From Darksidea phi (Eukaryota; Ascomycota; Dothideomycetes; Pleosporales; Lentitheciaceae): a stretch of DNA of 64,000 nucleotides. The notes under the pieces were generated by a model. That model searched no databases, was not told the origin of the DNA, and saw nothing but the letters and a program-made list of their open reading frames with translations. Position 1 is the first letter of the stretch, and every line of letters begins with the position of its first letter. The position numbers and the translations under genes are program-made. The stretch is taken from assembly GCA_030770425.1 (NCBI GenBank), contig JASJFT010000043.1, positions 214,008 to 278,007 of the forward strand, read 5' to 3'. Shown here piece after piece: positions 42,688-55,058 of the stretch.

Positions 42688-43965
42688 ACCTATGGGACCA
42701 TAAGTTTACAAGTATATGGGAGTTAAATTGTTGCTATTGTTTCAACTCGGCGTAAACGGATTCTAGAATTTGAGCATCAAGGACACAATTGATTATAGAT
42801 TCGTAGATGTGAACAAAGATGAATATAAGAGTTCTTCTTAGGCCTCGTAGATTGCGTCCCCCCCGAAAAAGCCGAATGCAGGTAAACTAACTATTTCAAT
42901 TTCTGCACCATATTGAGCGATATTTATCCTCAACACTAACGACATATCCCATTAAGATAGAGCATCTTTTATTCCTTTACTAATAGTTTCCCTCTTACAA
43001 TTACCATTAATTCAAAATAAGTACTTGCTCTTTAGCACGCTCATGGTCTAAGATCTTCCACACCACCAAGCACAGTATCTTCATCAATGCCATTAAGCAG
43101 CACAACTCCAAGGTACTATAGGACCGTATTATAACAGTAATACGACATCATCGCGCGCCAATTAAGCACTTTAGTAATCTCGTTAAAAATACCTACTAAT
43201 ATAGATAGCTCTCGACATCTCGGGTCTCTACTATATATTTATGGACGTGCATATTCTTAGAAAAGAAGTTCAAGATATTTTTAAAGGATAGGTAACAAAA
43301 TATATTTATAAGGTCTTAAAAGAGTGCGTCTCCTGTGTGCCACTTGGCTAAAGTGCTAGTCCAGGAACGGTATAACTTATAGGCGGATGATAATAAATAT
43401 TAATCAAGATGCCTGGGTCATTTATCTTATTTGCGCCTAAGTTTCCACCCCCACTACCCGAATTCTCGATTTGAGCACATCCCATATACTATTGCGCATC
43501 GTCTATGGACCCTGTATCGTGGAGTTCAAGATCCTTCGTACGGACGAGATACCTCCTAACTGGGATCTGCGAAGGAAAAATGAAGCGGACAGAGCCTACG
43601 CGGTACATAGCCCACTGTTAGACCATCTGAAGTGATGACTTTCGTTGTCGCGCTATAGATATTTGTCCAGAAACCCGTGGACCGGAGCCATCGTAGTCGG
43701 CGGCAGCCACCGGCGCTTTTGAGATGTATGGCCGAAGTCAATGTTGATCATGAAGGAAATCTCGTCTCCCGCTTTGACGGTATATGTCTGGGTGCCCCGG
43801 CCAGAGGCACCACCGGCATTGCAGCGCATGTCGGTAGACGAGATGTCGGTGATAGGAGAGAGTTACAGTTCGATGTACGACGGATCAACTCGTCCTTAAA
43901 CTTCTCCAATCATTCGCACGAAGATCATATCGCAGACTCTTTGCTAAGTATATTTGGTCATCTTA
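42688..43965. other. Gene-poor, AT-rich patch
   Basis: No supported gene. 42.95-43.35 kb is AT-rich and TpA-rich and may be a small RIP-touched repeat relic. 43556-43985 has short frames antisense or next to the transporter gene. Confidence 0.45.
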
Positions 43966-45651
43966 TTATTCTCCTTCTTTCTTGATACCGAACTCAGTGT
44001 TGTTTTCCTTCTTCAGCTCCAGAGACCTCTCCAACGGCACAAGCACCAAAGCCAGCAGCCCGACCGCCATGACCACGAACCACACCACTCTCACCGCCTC
44101 TGTGTATACGTGGATGACTTGCATTAGACTCTGTTCATTTGCAATACCCTTCAGCCCGCCTCCGCCTGCTGTAAATGCATACGCTGCTCCGTCTCGAAGA
44201 TATCCTCTTAACCGTTCGTCCTCGACAACACTCAGCCGCGCATTCACTTGCCCATTGAATATGATCCCGCCCATGGTAACGCCCCAGACGAAGCCGAAGG
44301 ATCTGATGAACGAATACGTTGCTGTGGCGGTCGCAACATCAGCCTCTTTGAGCGGTGCGAGTGTACTCGGCAGCGTAGCCGTGTAGATCATCGCGATGCC
44401 CGCCGATGGAATGATCTGAAACCCAATCCACGCTGCACGACTTGACCCGGAGTCGAGCGTAGCAAACAAGCCCGCACCGGTGGCTACCAGCGCTGTACCC
44501 GCGTAATGCAGCGGGATGTATTTGCCCCATTTCGACAGTGCCCATCCTGATCCGCCGGCGAAGGGGATGATGGCCAGTGCAAAAGGCAGGTAGTACACGC
44601 CTGAGAGAAGTGGGCTGACGAGCTTGACTCCTTGGAAATAGATTGGGAGGAAGAAAGAGATGGTGTACAGCACGGCTGAGCTGAGGAATACAAGCGCGAA
44701 GCCCGTCACGGAAGTCCGATTCGTGAAGAGATGTGGTGGGGTGCTAGGATTGGCGCAGCGTGATTGTTGGACGTGGTAGAGGATCCACCCCAGGACTCCC
44801 ATGATGAGGGGGAGGAGAACGCGCCACGATGACCAGGGATGCTGGACACCGCCTGTGATCAGAGCGTAGAAGATGGCGATTGTCGAGGGTACGAAGATAG
44901 CTGCACCTAAGAAGTCGACGCGGGCTAGGGCATGTGTCCACGACGGGCTTCGGACATGGTTTACTTTGAGTAGGAGTACCACGATGATGAAGCCCACGGC
45001 AGAGATGGGTATGTTGATATAGAAGATCCATCGCCAGTTATTCTCCGCCATTGCGCCGCCGATCACCGGTCCAACGGTCGATCCGATCCCAGCAGTTGAG
45101 AGGACGGCGGTAAGGTAAGGTCCTCGGTAGCGCGGTGGGACGAGGTCGCAAATGAGGATGTCTGACAAGACGTAGAGACCAGCGGCCCCTGTGCCTTGAA
45201 CAGTACGGCCAGAGATCAACATACTAGCGCTCGTCGCACCGCTAGAGATACCGCTACCAAGTGCGAACAAGACAATGGCGACAAGGAAAGGATCCCTGCG
45301 GCCAAAGACGTTTGCGACTTGGCCGTATAGCGGCTGCGGTGCAGTGGAGTAAAAGACGAAACACTGCGCTATCCAGACGTAGAGACCGTTCGTCTCGCCG
45401 CCAATGGCTGTCGTGATAGTAGGGAGTGAGGTGGTGATGATAGTGCCGTCGAGCGCAGAGAGAAAGGAGAAAAGACACAGAACTGCGAAGATACACCAAA
45501 GTGACCACGTGTGTTTGAAGGAGTCCGGCTCCCTCTCCCGCTCGCGTTTGCCTTGTTCGATCTCTCTGTCGTCGGGAGAGTGTGGAGGTGTGAGGGCTGC
45601 TTCTTTAGTCTCTCCAGCAATACTCTGTGTGGAGTCACTTTGTACGGGCAT
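43966..45651 (-). CDS. MFS transporter, DHA2 drug:H+ antiporter type
   Basis: Intronless, 561 residues. After a hydrophilic N-terminus (about 45 residues), 14 hydrophobic segments are visible. First segment: FAVLCLFSFLSALDGTIITT followed by SLPTITTAIGG, the DHA2 motif LDxTIvxtaLP. Motif A-like loop: GQVANVFGRRDPF. Motif C in the fifth helix: STAGIGSTVGPVIGGAMAEN, leading to NWRWIFYINIPI. These place it among 14-spanner drug:H+ antiporters of the plasma membrane, which export toxic compounds or the cell's own metabolites. The C-terminus is Lys/Glu-rich. No biosynthetic core enzyme is visible nearby, so no substrate can be assigned. It appears intact. Confidence 0.9.
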   Translation of the reverse strand: MPVQSDSTQSIAGETKEAALTPPHSPDDREIEQGKREREREPDSFKHTWSLWCIFAVLCLFSFLSALDGTIITTSLPTITTAIGGETNGLYVWIAQCFVFYSTAPQPLYGQVANVFGRRDPFLVAIVLFALGSGISSGATSASMLISGRTVQGTGAAGLYVLSDILICDLVPPRYRGPYLTAVLSTAGIGSTVGPVIGGAMAENNWRWIFYINIPISAVGFIIVVLLLKVNHVRSPSWTHALARVDFLGAAIFVPSTIAIFYALITGGVQHPWSSWRVLLPLIMGVLGWILYHVQQSRCANPSTPPHLFTNRTSVTGFALVFLSSAVLYTISFFLPIYFQGVKLVSPLLSGVYYLPFALAIIPFAGGSGWALSKWGKYIPLHYAGTALVATGAGLFATLDSGSSRAAWIGFQIIPSAGIAMIYTATLPSTLAPLKEADVATATATYSFIRSFGFVWGVTMGGIIFNGQVNARLSVVEDERLRGYLRDGAAYAFTAGGGGLKGIANEQSLMQVIHVYTEAVRVVWFVVMAVGLLALVLVPLERSLELKKENNTEFGIKKEGE

Positions 45652-46338
45652 GATGCATGTTGGAAATAGACCGCACCAACAAAGAGGACCACAAAGGTGA
45701 AAAAACTGAAGGATGAAGAACGCGTAGTCAGCGTGAAGATCAGTAGAGCTGTGGTCGGGGCAGAGGATGAACCCTGGAAATCACATCGAATGCGGCATGG
45801 TTCACGGCACAGTTCACGATGAAAGTCGGAATGACTTGCGCCGGATATGGTTTTTGTTCTCTAATCTCTCGAGACGCTAATAGATGAAAAGCGACGAGGA
45901 TGACTGTCTCGCGCAATAGGTTGCCATACATTGTCTCCTACCAGAAACGGCATACCAAGGCAAAGCAATTTGCGCGTCGACACAGACAGGAGATGTGGCG
46001 TTGAGGTGGCTGCTTATCGGGACATTAGATAACGCCCACACCGGTTTCAAAGTCTTGGCGGTTTGGTCCTATCCTATAAGATTGTGCAGTGCTGCATATC
46101 TCGGGGACCGAAGATATTGCGAGGTCTTATGTTTCCATTCCAGGGTTCTCGAAATTTTGATAGGTTTATATCTTCGGACTGCCGACACGGCAAAGATCAT
46201 CACAACCCAACCATTGGGAAGGTGGACACCCGCAGCGGGTATTACCCTACAATCGTATGCAAGACTTTTTTGTCTGAAAGTACATTCTGGAGCTCCTCAG
46301 CCACCTGCGCAGAATGCAGCTTACATCGCAGCCAAGAA
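45652..46338. other. Intergenic, no gene seen
   Basis: 5' flank of the transporter and 3' flank of the DUF4267-like gene. Short frames only. Confidence 0.45.
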
Positions 46339-46734
46339 TTAAAAGTACTTGGCTGAAGTCATTCCTAGCAAGCCCCAAGCGGCGACGATGCTCTTGTAGG
46401 TAACATGCATCTTAACAGACCCCGGAGCTCCGACCTGTGAGCAAATATAGCCATCTACGATCGTCATCCATCCGATGCAGGACAGGAGAGTATCCATCGC
46501 TTCAAGATGTCCCCCCAAATACATGCCCCAGAGAGCCAGGCCCATGGTGGTGATGCGCGCGCCTTCGATTTGGACGAGTGGCCAGGCAGCCTTTGCTGAA
46601 GCGATGGCTGGAGAAAAACCGAATGCAAGAAGAGCTTGCTCGGGACCATGGGTCAAGGACATGAGTCCGCCCACAGCCCAAATGGTGGCGTGGATGAGGG
46701 GCGGAATGTGCCTGAGTGCAAAATGTTCGAACAT
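46339..46734 (-). CDS. DUF4267-like small membrane protein
   Basis: Single exon, 131 residues from the Met at 46734 (MFEHFALRHIPPLIHATIWA); a Met nine codons upstream is less likely. Four hydrophobic segments: HATIWAVGGLMSLTHGPEQA, a second around GARITTMGLALWGMYLGGHL, a third DTLLSCIGWMTIVDGYICSQ and a fourth SIVAAWGLLGMTSAKYF. The order and the G-x-P near the first loop resemble the fungal DUF4267 group of four-helix membrane proteins. Function unknown; such genes often lie near metabolite or redox genes. Confidence 0.65.
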   Translation of the reverse strand: MFEHFALRHIPPLIHATIWAVGGLMSLTHGPEQALLAFGFSPAIASAKAAWPLVQIEGARITTMGLALWGMYLGGHLEAMDTLLSCIGWMTIVDGYICSQVGAPGSVKMHVTYKSIVAAWGLLGMTSAKYF

Positions 46735-47231
46735 TATTGTTGGATCCGAGAATACGCACACCAGGCTCTGAGCGCAATAGATAGAAGCGGCAGATGTTTC
46801 GGGGTCTCGATCGATAGTTGCAGTGGTCGTGTTGAGGATTTGGGGGCCTGTGAGCTGATAATAGATATAGAAGGCTTCTGTCGCGGAGCTGACGGCTCAG
46901 GGACTAAGCTCGATTAGGGAGTTCGCTAAACGCAAGGATTAGCCTAGTACTGACGGCTATTTGCTGAATCTCGTGATCCAACAGAGTCCAACAGTGTTGG
47001 TATGTGGCACAGTTAGGGGACCCCTCTCTGTACGTAAAATGCCGTCTTATTCAACTCATAGAAATCAGAGCTTTCACTTTCAGAGACTGCGCCCTACAGT
47101 GATTCATACTGAACTCACTGTGACAGTGTACCTATAAAAGCCTAGCAGCAAACCCTCCCTACGAAGCACCCATCCATATACCCAACACTTAAGCAACTTG
47201 CTCGAAACTACATTGATCTACGAAAAACAAC
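46735..47231. other. Promoter region of acetyltransferase gene
   Basis: Between two divergent genes. TATAAAAG at about 47133-47140, roughly 95 bp upstream of the ATG at 47232, is the likely TATA box. Confidence 0.45.
47133..47139 (+). promoter_or_regulatory. TATA box of acetyltransferase gene
   Basis: TATAAAA in GTACCTATAAAAGCC, about 95 bp before the start codon at 47232. Confidence 0.5.
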
Positions 47232-48958
47232 ATGGCAAACAAGGAGAAACATAGCAAAGAAGGGGCAGTGGTGCTGCGCAAATTGGGAATCAAGTAAGCA
47301 CGCGCAATCGCCTCAACATAGCACATTACAATGTTTAACCAACGGCCGTTTTGTCTAGCGAGACGTATCAACTAGCCATGTATCTACTAGACCAGTATCG
47401 TAGCACTATCCTCTCATGTCGTTATGTCGTTCCGCCACGTCTTGCCGCAGAGTCGCGGACTCAAATTGAGAAGGTCATCAAGGCTGCCGTTGTGGATACC
47501 ATTATGAGACATCCCATGATGCAAGTCGGCCTGATTGACGGCAACTCCAGAATTCCGTCCTGGATCCAGCTGCGGAGTCTCGACTTGAGGCAACTTATCA
47601 AATGGGTTTACCTGGACGGAGGAAAAGACCAGAAAGATTTTGAGCAAACGGTCCAGGAAACCTTTCGTAGTCAGCTCGATGAGCGGTTCCCAGACCTAGC
47701 GACCTGGGCCAAGCAGCCTGGCTGGAAAATTACTATTATTCGCCAAGGGGACGCTCCTTTCTTAGAGGTCCTACTTGCGTTCAACCACCCGCAATTTGAC
47801 GGAGCAGGCGCCAAGATCTGGCACGAAGACTTTTTCGATGCGCTCAATACCGCCAACGCTGACGAAAACGATACATACGAGCGGACGGGCTTGGATGGCG
47901 ATAGCCTAACACTACCCGAAGCGCCCCCCATGCTCCCAGCCCCACTCGAGACCTTGAGGAGTCTTCCCCTGGATCCCAAGTTCTTCGCCAAATCACTGTG
48001 GGAGGAATTCCGGCCTCAATTCTTCAATCGTTTCAGTCGCGATGTGACCCAAGCGGCTTGGTGCCCTATTCATCTTACGCCGTACAAGACCCAGTTCCGG
48101 GGTTTCTTCATCGATAACGAAGCTTTATCTGCGATTCTAGGCAAGTTATATCTACAATACTGAAAGTTTACACTGAGAATAGTAATTCCCCGAGTATTTC
48201 TTGTTTCTGACTGACATGGGTTGACTAAAGCAATCTGCCGAGAGAACAAAACTACAATCACCGGCCTACTACAGGGCTTATCGCTCATCGCCTTCTCGCT
48301 ACGCCTTGACAGCAAATCCGCCCCAGGCTTTCAAAGCTCCACAATAGTAGACCACCGACGGAATTTGCCAGACGCCCCACCAAACGCTCCATGGGGTGCC
48401 TCCGCCAAGGTCGTCGGCAATTTCGTAACGCAATTACTCCATCGATTCGAGACCGAGGCAGTAGCGCGAATCCGCTCGAAAATCCCACCCACATGTGACG
48501 GCAACGAAGGAATCGACATGACCGCCGAACTCGAAGACGAGCTCTGGGCAGTGTCAGCACAGATCCGACGGGAGATAGCGGCGAAAGTGGAGGATGGGCT
48601 GCGCAACGATGTCGTAGGGCTGTTCCAATATGTTACAGACTGGAAGAAAACGATGAGTGACATGGCGAAGCGGACGCGCCAATTCTCGTGGCTGGTGACT
48701 AATGTCGGCGTCCTGAATGGGGCTGCATCGTCCGACAATAATCTGAGATGGAACATGGACCGCGCGCAGTTTGGTCTCAGTGCTGAGATTCCTGCTGCTG
48801 CTATTGAGATATCGCCGATTAGTGTTGCTGGGAAAGGGCTGTGCGTTAGCGCGGACTGGGCGGATAACGCCGTCGATGTGGCTTTTGGAGAGCGGATAAT
48901 GGCTGATTTGGAGAGGTGGATGGGACAGCTTGCACGCCTGCATCGGCAATCATCATGA
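47232..48958 (+). CDS. Alcohol acetyltransferase-like protein, GC-AG intron
   Basis: Three exons, 47232-47293, 47359-48140 and 48231-48958; 523 residues. Intron 1 is normal (GTAAGC...TCTAG, 65 bp). Intron 2 (90 bp) has no GT donor that keeps frame; G|GCAAGT, the standard consensus of GC-AG introns, restores the frame exactly and joins to AICRENKTTITGLLQGLSLI. The protein begins MANKEKHSKEGAVVLRKLGI, then ETYQLAMYLLDQYRSTILSC, typical of the AATase/condensation-like superfamily. The catalytic HxxxD motif is HPQFD (residues 164-168) in FNHPQFDGAGAKIWHEDFFD. The C-terminal half with DFKKT-like and WNMDRAQFGLSAEI segments fits the family. It probably transfers acyl groups from acyl-CoA to alcohols or amines; the substrate is unknown. 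Confidence 0.85.
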
Positions 48959-49306
48959 TAATGCATGCATGTATCATTCTAGGTATTCGTTGCGAATTTA
49001 CCCCACCTTTCCCGTAAAGGATATCCTCATAGATGTTGTTTGTACACATGGAAATTAACTTATTGCTAAAGCCGCGTAGACCCATTCAAAACACGATAGG
49101 CGATGAAACCTGCCTACATGTTTAACCTTTTATGGGAGGTTTCTGTCCACACCTCCTCTATCTAAATCCTGGACCCTACATTGTTACCTTTGTATCATAT
49201 ACGCTCCATCATCGCATGGGAGACTCGAAAAATTACCAACAGGGGCCCTCCCCCGATTTTTATTAAACGCGTTTATATATAATTAGTAAAATTTAACTTT
49301 TATCTT
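48959..49306. other. Spacer and left edge of AT-rich block
   Basis: 3' flank of the acetyltransferase gene. From about 49255 the sequence turns AT-rich; 49302-49306 (ATCTT) is the left copy of the target duplication of the copia element. Confidence 0.6.
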
Positions 49307-49555
49307 TGTGGATCGGCAAGGGCGAGGTTGTGCGGTTGCGAGATCAGTGTATTATAGAACCTGTATCAGGAGCAGACTATATAGTGAGTGCGAGGCGCTA
49401 GTCGCCTTGGCACGCGATATCTCATTGTGAAACATAGTGAACGAGTAACACTGAGGGATCAGGTGACGCTTGGCGGCACGTGATAACTTACAGTGAAACA
49501 TAGTGAATGAGGCTCAAACTAGATCAGGCGGGAATCCTAAAGGGGACCACTGACA
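49307..49555 (-). repeat. LTR copy 1, unmutated
   Basis: 249 bp, starts TGTGGATCGGCAAGG and ends ACCACTGACA (TG...CA termini, also palindromic in reverse). GC-rich and without RIP signature. Directly abuts LTR copy 2 with no base between. Confidence 0.9.
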
Positions 49556-49804
49556 TGTGGATCGGCAAGGGCGAGGTTGTGCGGTTGCGAGATCAGTGTA
49601 TTATAGAACCTGTATCAGGAGCAGACTATATAGTGAGTGCGAGGCGCTAGTCGCCTTGGCACGCGATATCTCATTGTGAAACATAGTGAACGAGTAATAC
49701 TGAGGGATCAGGTAACGCTTAGCGGCACGTAGTAACTTATAGTAAAACATAGTAAATAAGGCTTAAACTAGATTAGGCGGGAATTCTAAAGGGGACTACT
49801 AATA
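49556..49804 (-). repeat. LTR copy 2, half mutated (3' LTR)
   Basis: 249 bp. The first 142 bp are identical to copy 1. From 49698 on, about 14-16 differences appear, nearly all C-to-T or G-to-A, mostly in CpA/TpG contexts (for example ACCACTGACA to ACTACTAATA at the end). Confidence 0.9.
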
Positions 49805-50955
49805 TACCCTCCTAAGGCTTATAAAGAAGAGAATTTTACTAATACTTACTAAAGGGCGTATAATCGAGTTTAATAAGAAGAAAATATACTTTTTACTAGA
49901 GTATAATTTTATAGTAAAAATACTATAAAATAATATAAAGATATTATAAGAATAGTTTAATTTTAGAGTAATTATACTATAATTTATAGTACGAGACTAC
50001 TATAAATAGTAATTATACTTATTTAGATAATAAAGTTCTTATATAGAGATAAGTAATAGGGTTTAGTTAAACTATTAGTAAGTATATCGACTTTAGAAAG
50101 ATAAATAATATCTAAGTTATTATTCTTAACCTCCTATTAGGCGTACTTATACTAAATATTAATATACTTTAAATACTTATAGTAACTATTACTATAAATT
50201 AGTATAATTATAGAGAGATTATTAACGTATAATCTTATAAACTTAAAATTATCTCCTTTATAATTAAACTAAGTAAAAAGGTTATATAACTAAGTAGCTT
50301 TCTTTATTATATACGTTACGATAACGAACTTAGCTTTAGTAGAGGAAGTTATAATAATATACTATTTAAGTAATTTATATAAGATAAGACTACTAGCTAG
50401 CTTAAAGATATAGCTATATAATAATTTCCTATTACTAATACTATCTATATAAGCGGCGTCTAAATAGGTAGCTAAGCTATCTATATTAAAATTATTATAT
50501 TAGATTCTAAGAGTATAGTAGTCCTTAATATAATAGATAATATATAATAGTAGGTTTAGTTACTAGAGAATAGGATTACTTATAAAGTAGATTATAAAGT
50601 ATATATACTAGATTATATCTAAGTAGTATATACTTATAAGATATAGGAGATAAGTAATAAGAGACTAATATTATTTAATAATATTCTAAGAGACGTCTAT
50701 ATCTTATAGGTACTCTTTAAGATACTTTAGAAGTAGGAGAATCTTTATAGATAGCTTATTATCTATATAATAGTTTATAATAAACTTATTAAAATACGAG
50801 TCTATTAAGATTAAGAGTATATACTTATCTCTATCTCTAATAATTTTAATATCTAAGTAGAAGAATAGTAATCTAAGATCCTAGGTCTTATAGCGCTTAA
50901 AAATAGTATACTTAAGAATAACTATATCCTTCTTAGTATAGATAGCTAGAATAAG

Positions 50956-50967
50956 GTTATTAATATA
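50956..50967 (-). other. Mutated RT catalytic motif YVDD to YINN
   Basis: Minus-strand codons TAT ATT AAT AAC, flanked by GTA before and CTT ATT CTA GCT after. Confidence 0.85.
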
Positions 50968-53900
50968 TACGATAATAATATCTCGGGTATTTTTATTAAT
51001 AAAGATATATAGATTAAAGACTAAAGATATATATCTAAGGTCTAGAAGTAAGATTTTAAGATTAAGATATTATAATAGAGTAGACTTTTTAAGCCCGTAA
51101 ATCCTATATAGTAGTTAAATAGTAGTACTACTATCTATAATACCTAGGAGGAGTTATAAAAGAATAACGTACTTATTATCTAAATAAATATTAAGATAAA
51201 TAGTAATAATATTAATTTATTTATACTCTAGGTTCTAGAGGATAATAAGTATAAAGAGGGTATATAGAGTCGTTATACGTATAACGTATAAGTAGATAAA
51301 TTAAAAATATTCTAATTATATCTAAAAATTACTATAGACGACGAGGCGTACTTTATATTTAAGAAGTTTACTATTAGTATTACCTTTATACTTATATATC
51401 TACTAATTAGATATTACTTTATACTAGTTTAGTTTAGTAGATATTATAGATTACTAGGTATTATTTTATTTAAAAAAATTAAACTTCTCTTTTATAGTAA
51501 GCTAAAATTAATTCTTATAAAGGTACGATTTAAATTTATAATAGTTCTTTAGTTTAGATAGAAGATTTAATAGTAGTATATCTATAAATACCTTTATAAT
51601 AGTAGAGACGAAAACTTACTCGAATATTAAAGATATAAAGTAGAAATAATAATACTTATTTCTAGGACTATATACTAGTACGTAATTTAATCTATCTCTA
51701 TATAGATTTAAAGGGCCGTCGAAGACTTATTCTAATAATATATTAGGTATAATAGTATTTTTATCTTAGTCCTCCTCTTATATAGTAGTATTAGTAGGGT
51801 TACCCCCTAGATCGGGTTATAATTCTACTACTTCTTAAAGTTATTCCTACTAATCGTTATTTATAGATTTAATAGTATTAGTAACTATATTAAAAGATAA
51901 AGTCTTAGTAACTAGAGGTAATTAGATAGAAAGAGAGAACTTATTAGGACTAGACGTAGTAATTTTAATATTATAGTTATAGAAATCCTAGTAGACTATA
52001 GCTAAATAAATAATATCTTTTATCTTAGAAATATATATCTTATATATATTCTTAGTAATTATATTAACTAGATAGCTCTTCTAGTTATAAGATACTAGTT
52101 TCTTACTATATACGCGCTTTACCTTAAGTATATAAATATAACTAATATAACTAAAGATATAAATAAGAATAAGATTTAGTACTAGATTAGAAATATTATT
52201 TTTAAATTAATATATCTTATAAGATATTTTCTTAATAGAAATACTAGAAGTTAATAGAAAGTTCTAATTCTATACTTAATATTATACTATATATAGTTAT
52301 AAATCCTAAGGAATACTAATAGTAATATATATTATACGTATACTAGTAGAGAAAATACTATTAGTATACTCTATAATACTATTCTTTAAGATATTATATA
52401 GTAGAGAATACTTAAGTTTAATACTCTTACTTTTAGTATATTATTTAAGTTAATTACTTATAAATTCCCTAGTATTATTAAGATAGATAGTATTAATATA
52501 AAGATCTATTTCTATCTCTTAAGTATTATACTACTTAATTAGTTCTTTAGTAAGTAAGACTCTAAAGTCTAAGTAAGATATCTAGTAATATTAGGAAAAG
52601 CCGTTAGTAATAAATATCTAGTAGTACTCTCTATTATATTCTTTAGGTATAATAAGTCCTATAATATTAATATAGACCTTATCTAGGATATAAGAGAGAC
52701 GTTCTTATAGTATATAAGAGAAAATTTATAATAATTTTACTATATTATAAGACTTATAGTTAAACGGCTTTATATTAGAAATCTCTATATTATTAATCTT
52801 TTTAGCTAAATACTTTAGTATTACTAGGTTTAAATAATCTAATATTATATACTACTTATATAAAGGGCGCGTTATATAAAGAGTAATATAAAAGAAATAA
52901 TTACTATAAAAAATAGTATACGTAATAGTATATATAACCTCCTCTTCGTTATAGATAACTAGAAAATTAGGAATTCTATTTATCTTAGGTAGATAGATAA
53001 ACTTAGAGCTATTAGACTTTATAAGTATATTAGTACTACTATTATAGAAGTAGCCCTTCTATTTAAAAAAAGCTTATAAGATAATATTTATTATAAAGCC
53101 TTCTTCGAAGACTATATTATTTAAGATAATAATCTAAGCTATACTATTACTCTTAGTAATATTAAATTATATAGTATCTAGTCCTTAGGCTTACGACGTA
53201 CTATTAATACCTTTAATTATAGATATAGATTTATCCGACTAGATAATAAACTTAGATTTATTATTATAAATACTCTAGTTAGTAGTAGTATTATAGTAAT
53301 AATAGTATTTATAGATTATATTCTAAGCGGTATACTAAAGTATTAATAGGAAAATATTTATATAGAAGGAGGTAGTACTATATAAGTTATCTAGTACCTT
53401 ATAAAGGGATTACTCTTATAGTAATAATAGATAACTAATTATTATATAGATATTTATTATATTTATCGTTATTTTTATAGTATTAGCTTTTATCTTCTTA
53501 GTCTTCCTTCTCTTTTCTATTTCTACTTTCTTCTTAGGGTATAGTTTAAAGTAGTAGTTAGATTCTCTATAGTAAGGTTTCTTATAATAAGAATATAAAT
53601 TATACTTCTAACTTTTTAGTATACTAGTTAATTTAGTAATATTCGTTTTATTAGTTATATTTATATTATTAGCTATAGTATTAGTAGGAGTATACTTCGT
53701 ATAACGTTTATCGACGTATTCCTCTTCTTCTTTCTTAGCCCTAATAGTAAAAGTCTTAATAGGGTCTATAGACTATAATTTACTATACTCTATTAGAGCT
53801 TATTTAAGTCTATTAACTATCTATTTTCTACTATAGTAAAGATTATTATATTAGTCCTCTACCTAAGCCGGTACTATATAGCCTAGCTTAGTTAAATATA

Positions 53901-54900
53901 TAATATTAGAAAGAAGATTATCTAAATCTTTATCGTATATAAGGGTACCGTCGGGGCGTAGAACGTTATAGAGTATAATAGTAATACCTACTATACTAAG
54001 GTCTATAGCTATATTTTAAAAAGTACTAGTCTATTTATAAACTAATAAGTAGCGATTAGATAAGATTCTCTAGAGAATCTTAATAGTCTTACGAATATTA
54101 TCTAGACTTGTACTTTTATTATTAGAGTTAAGTATATTATATATTTTATATATAGTACCTTTTATACGTAGAGATATATAATAGTTAATATATATATTCT
54201 TAAAAATAATACTTTATAACTTAGTATTCTTTAAATTCTAGTTACGGACTACCTTCTCTAACTTAAATTATTATTTAATAACTATTTTATTCTAGGGTTT
54301 AATATATTTATTATATTATTCGATACTCTTATAGGTCTATTATATCTATTCCTTATATTATATTTTTAATATATTAAAGTAAGCTATAATTTACTTATAT
54401 ATAGGATTTAGGAAGCTAGAAACTATAGTTAGTATTATAGATAGTATAGGGATAATAGATTTATTAAGTTTAGTCTTAATAAAATCGTCTAGGTTATAAG
54501 TAGGTCGGATAAATAAGTTATTAAGGATATCCTTCGTCTAATACTCTATAGCGTAGTTATTAAGTTATTTATTCTAGTCCTTCTAGTTCTTACTATATAC
54601 GTAGAGGGTAATATCTAAAGTATATATAGTCTAGTTAACTAAGATAGCTTAACTAGAGTTTATTATAAATATATTATACTCTATAATATAAAATTATAGT
54701 AAATTAGTATAGATTATAAAGATACTATACCTAAGAGTATAGGATCTTAAGTAATAATAGTACTAGGGACGGCTAAGTACGACTTAATAGATAGTACTAT
54801 AATAGACTAGCCTCGAAGTAGAACTTCAACGAGCGTTAATAATATTATTAATATCTATAAAAAGGAGATAAAGGGTTCTCGCTTCGTATTTTCTCTTATA

Positions 54901-54939
54901 TAAGCGAGCCTCTAAGCGAGCCCCTTTTCTAAGCGAGCC
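54901..54939. repeat. TAAGCGAGCC short repeats in copia leader
   Basis: Three exact copies of TAAGCGAGCC at 54901, 54913 and 54930, a GC-rich island in otherwise AT-rich sequence, just downstream of the 5' LTR on the minus strand. CpG-containing sequence survived where CpA did not. Confidence 0.7.
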
Positions 54940-55058
54940 TCCCCCTTTTCGAGATAGGTATAGGCTAAACCTAAGCTATAATAAGTACTAAAAGCTAATC
55001 TATCTTCTTATAAAAGACCTAATAATTTAGTATAAAGCTTAATAGTACGCGGATTTAT

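Noticed and set aside
49556..49804. Element read on the plus strand with 5' LTR at the left
   Set aside because: The primer site (complement of initiator tRNA-Met anticodon region) lies beside 55074, the purine tract beside 49805, and the RT motif reads on the minus strand, so the orientation is minus.
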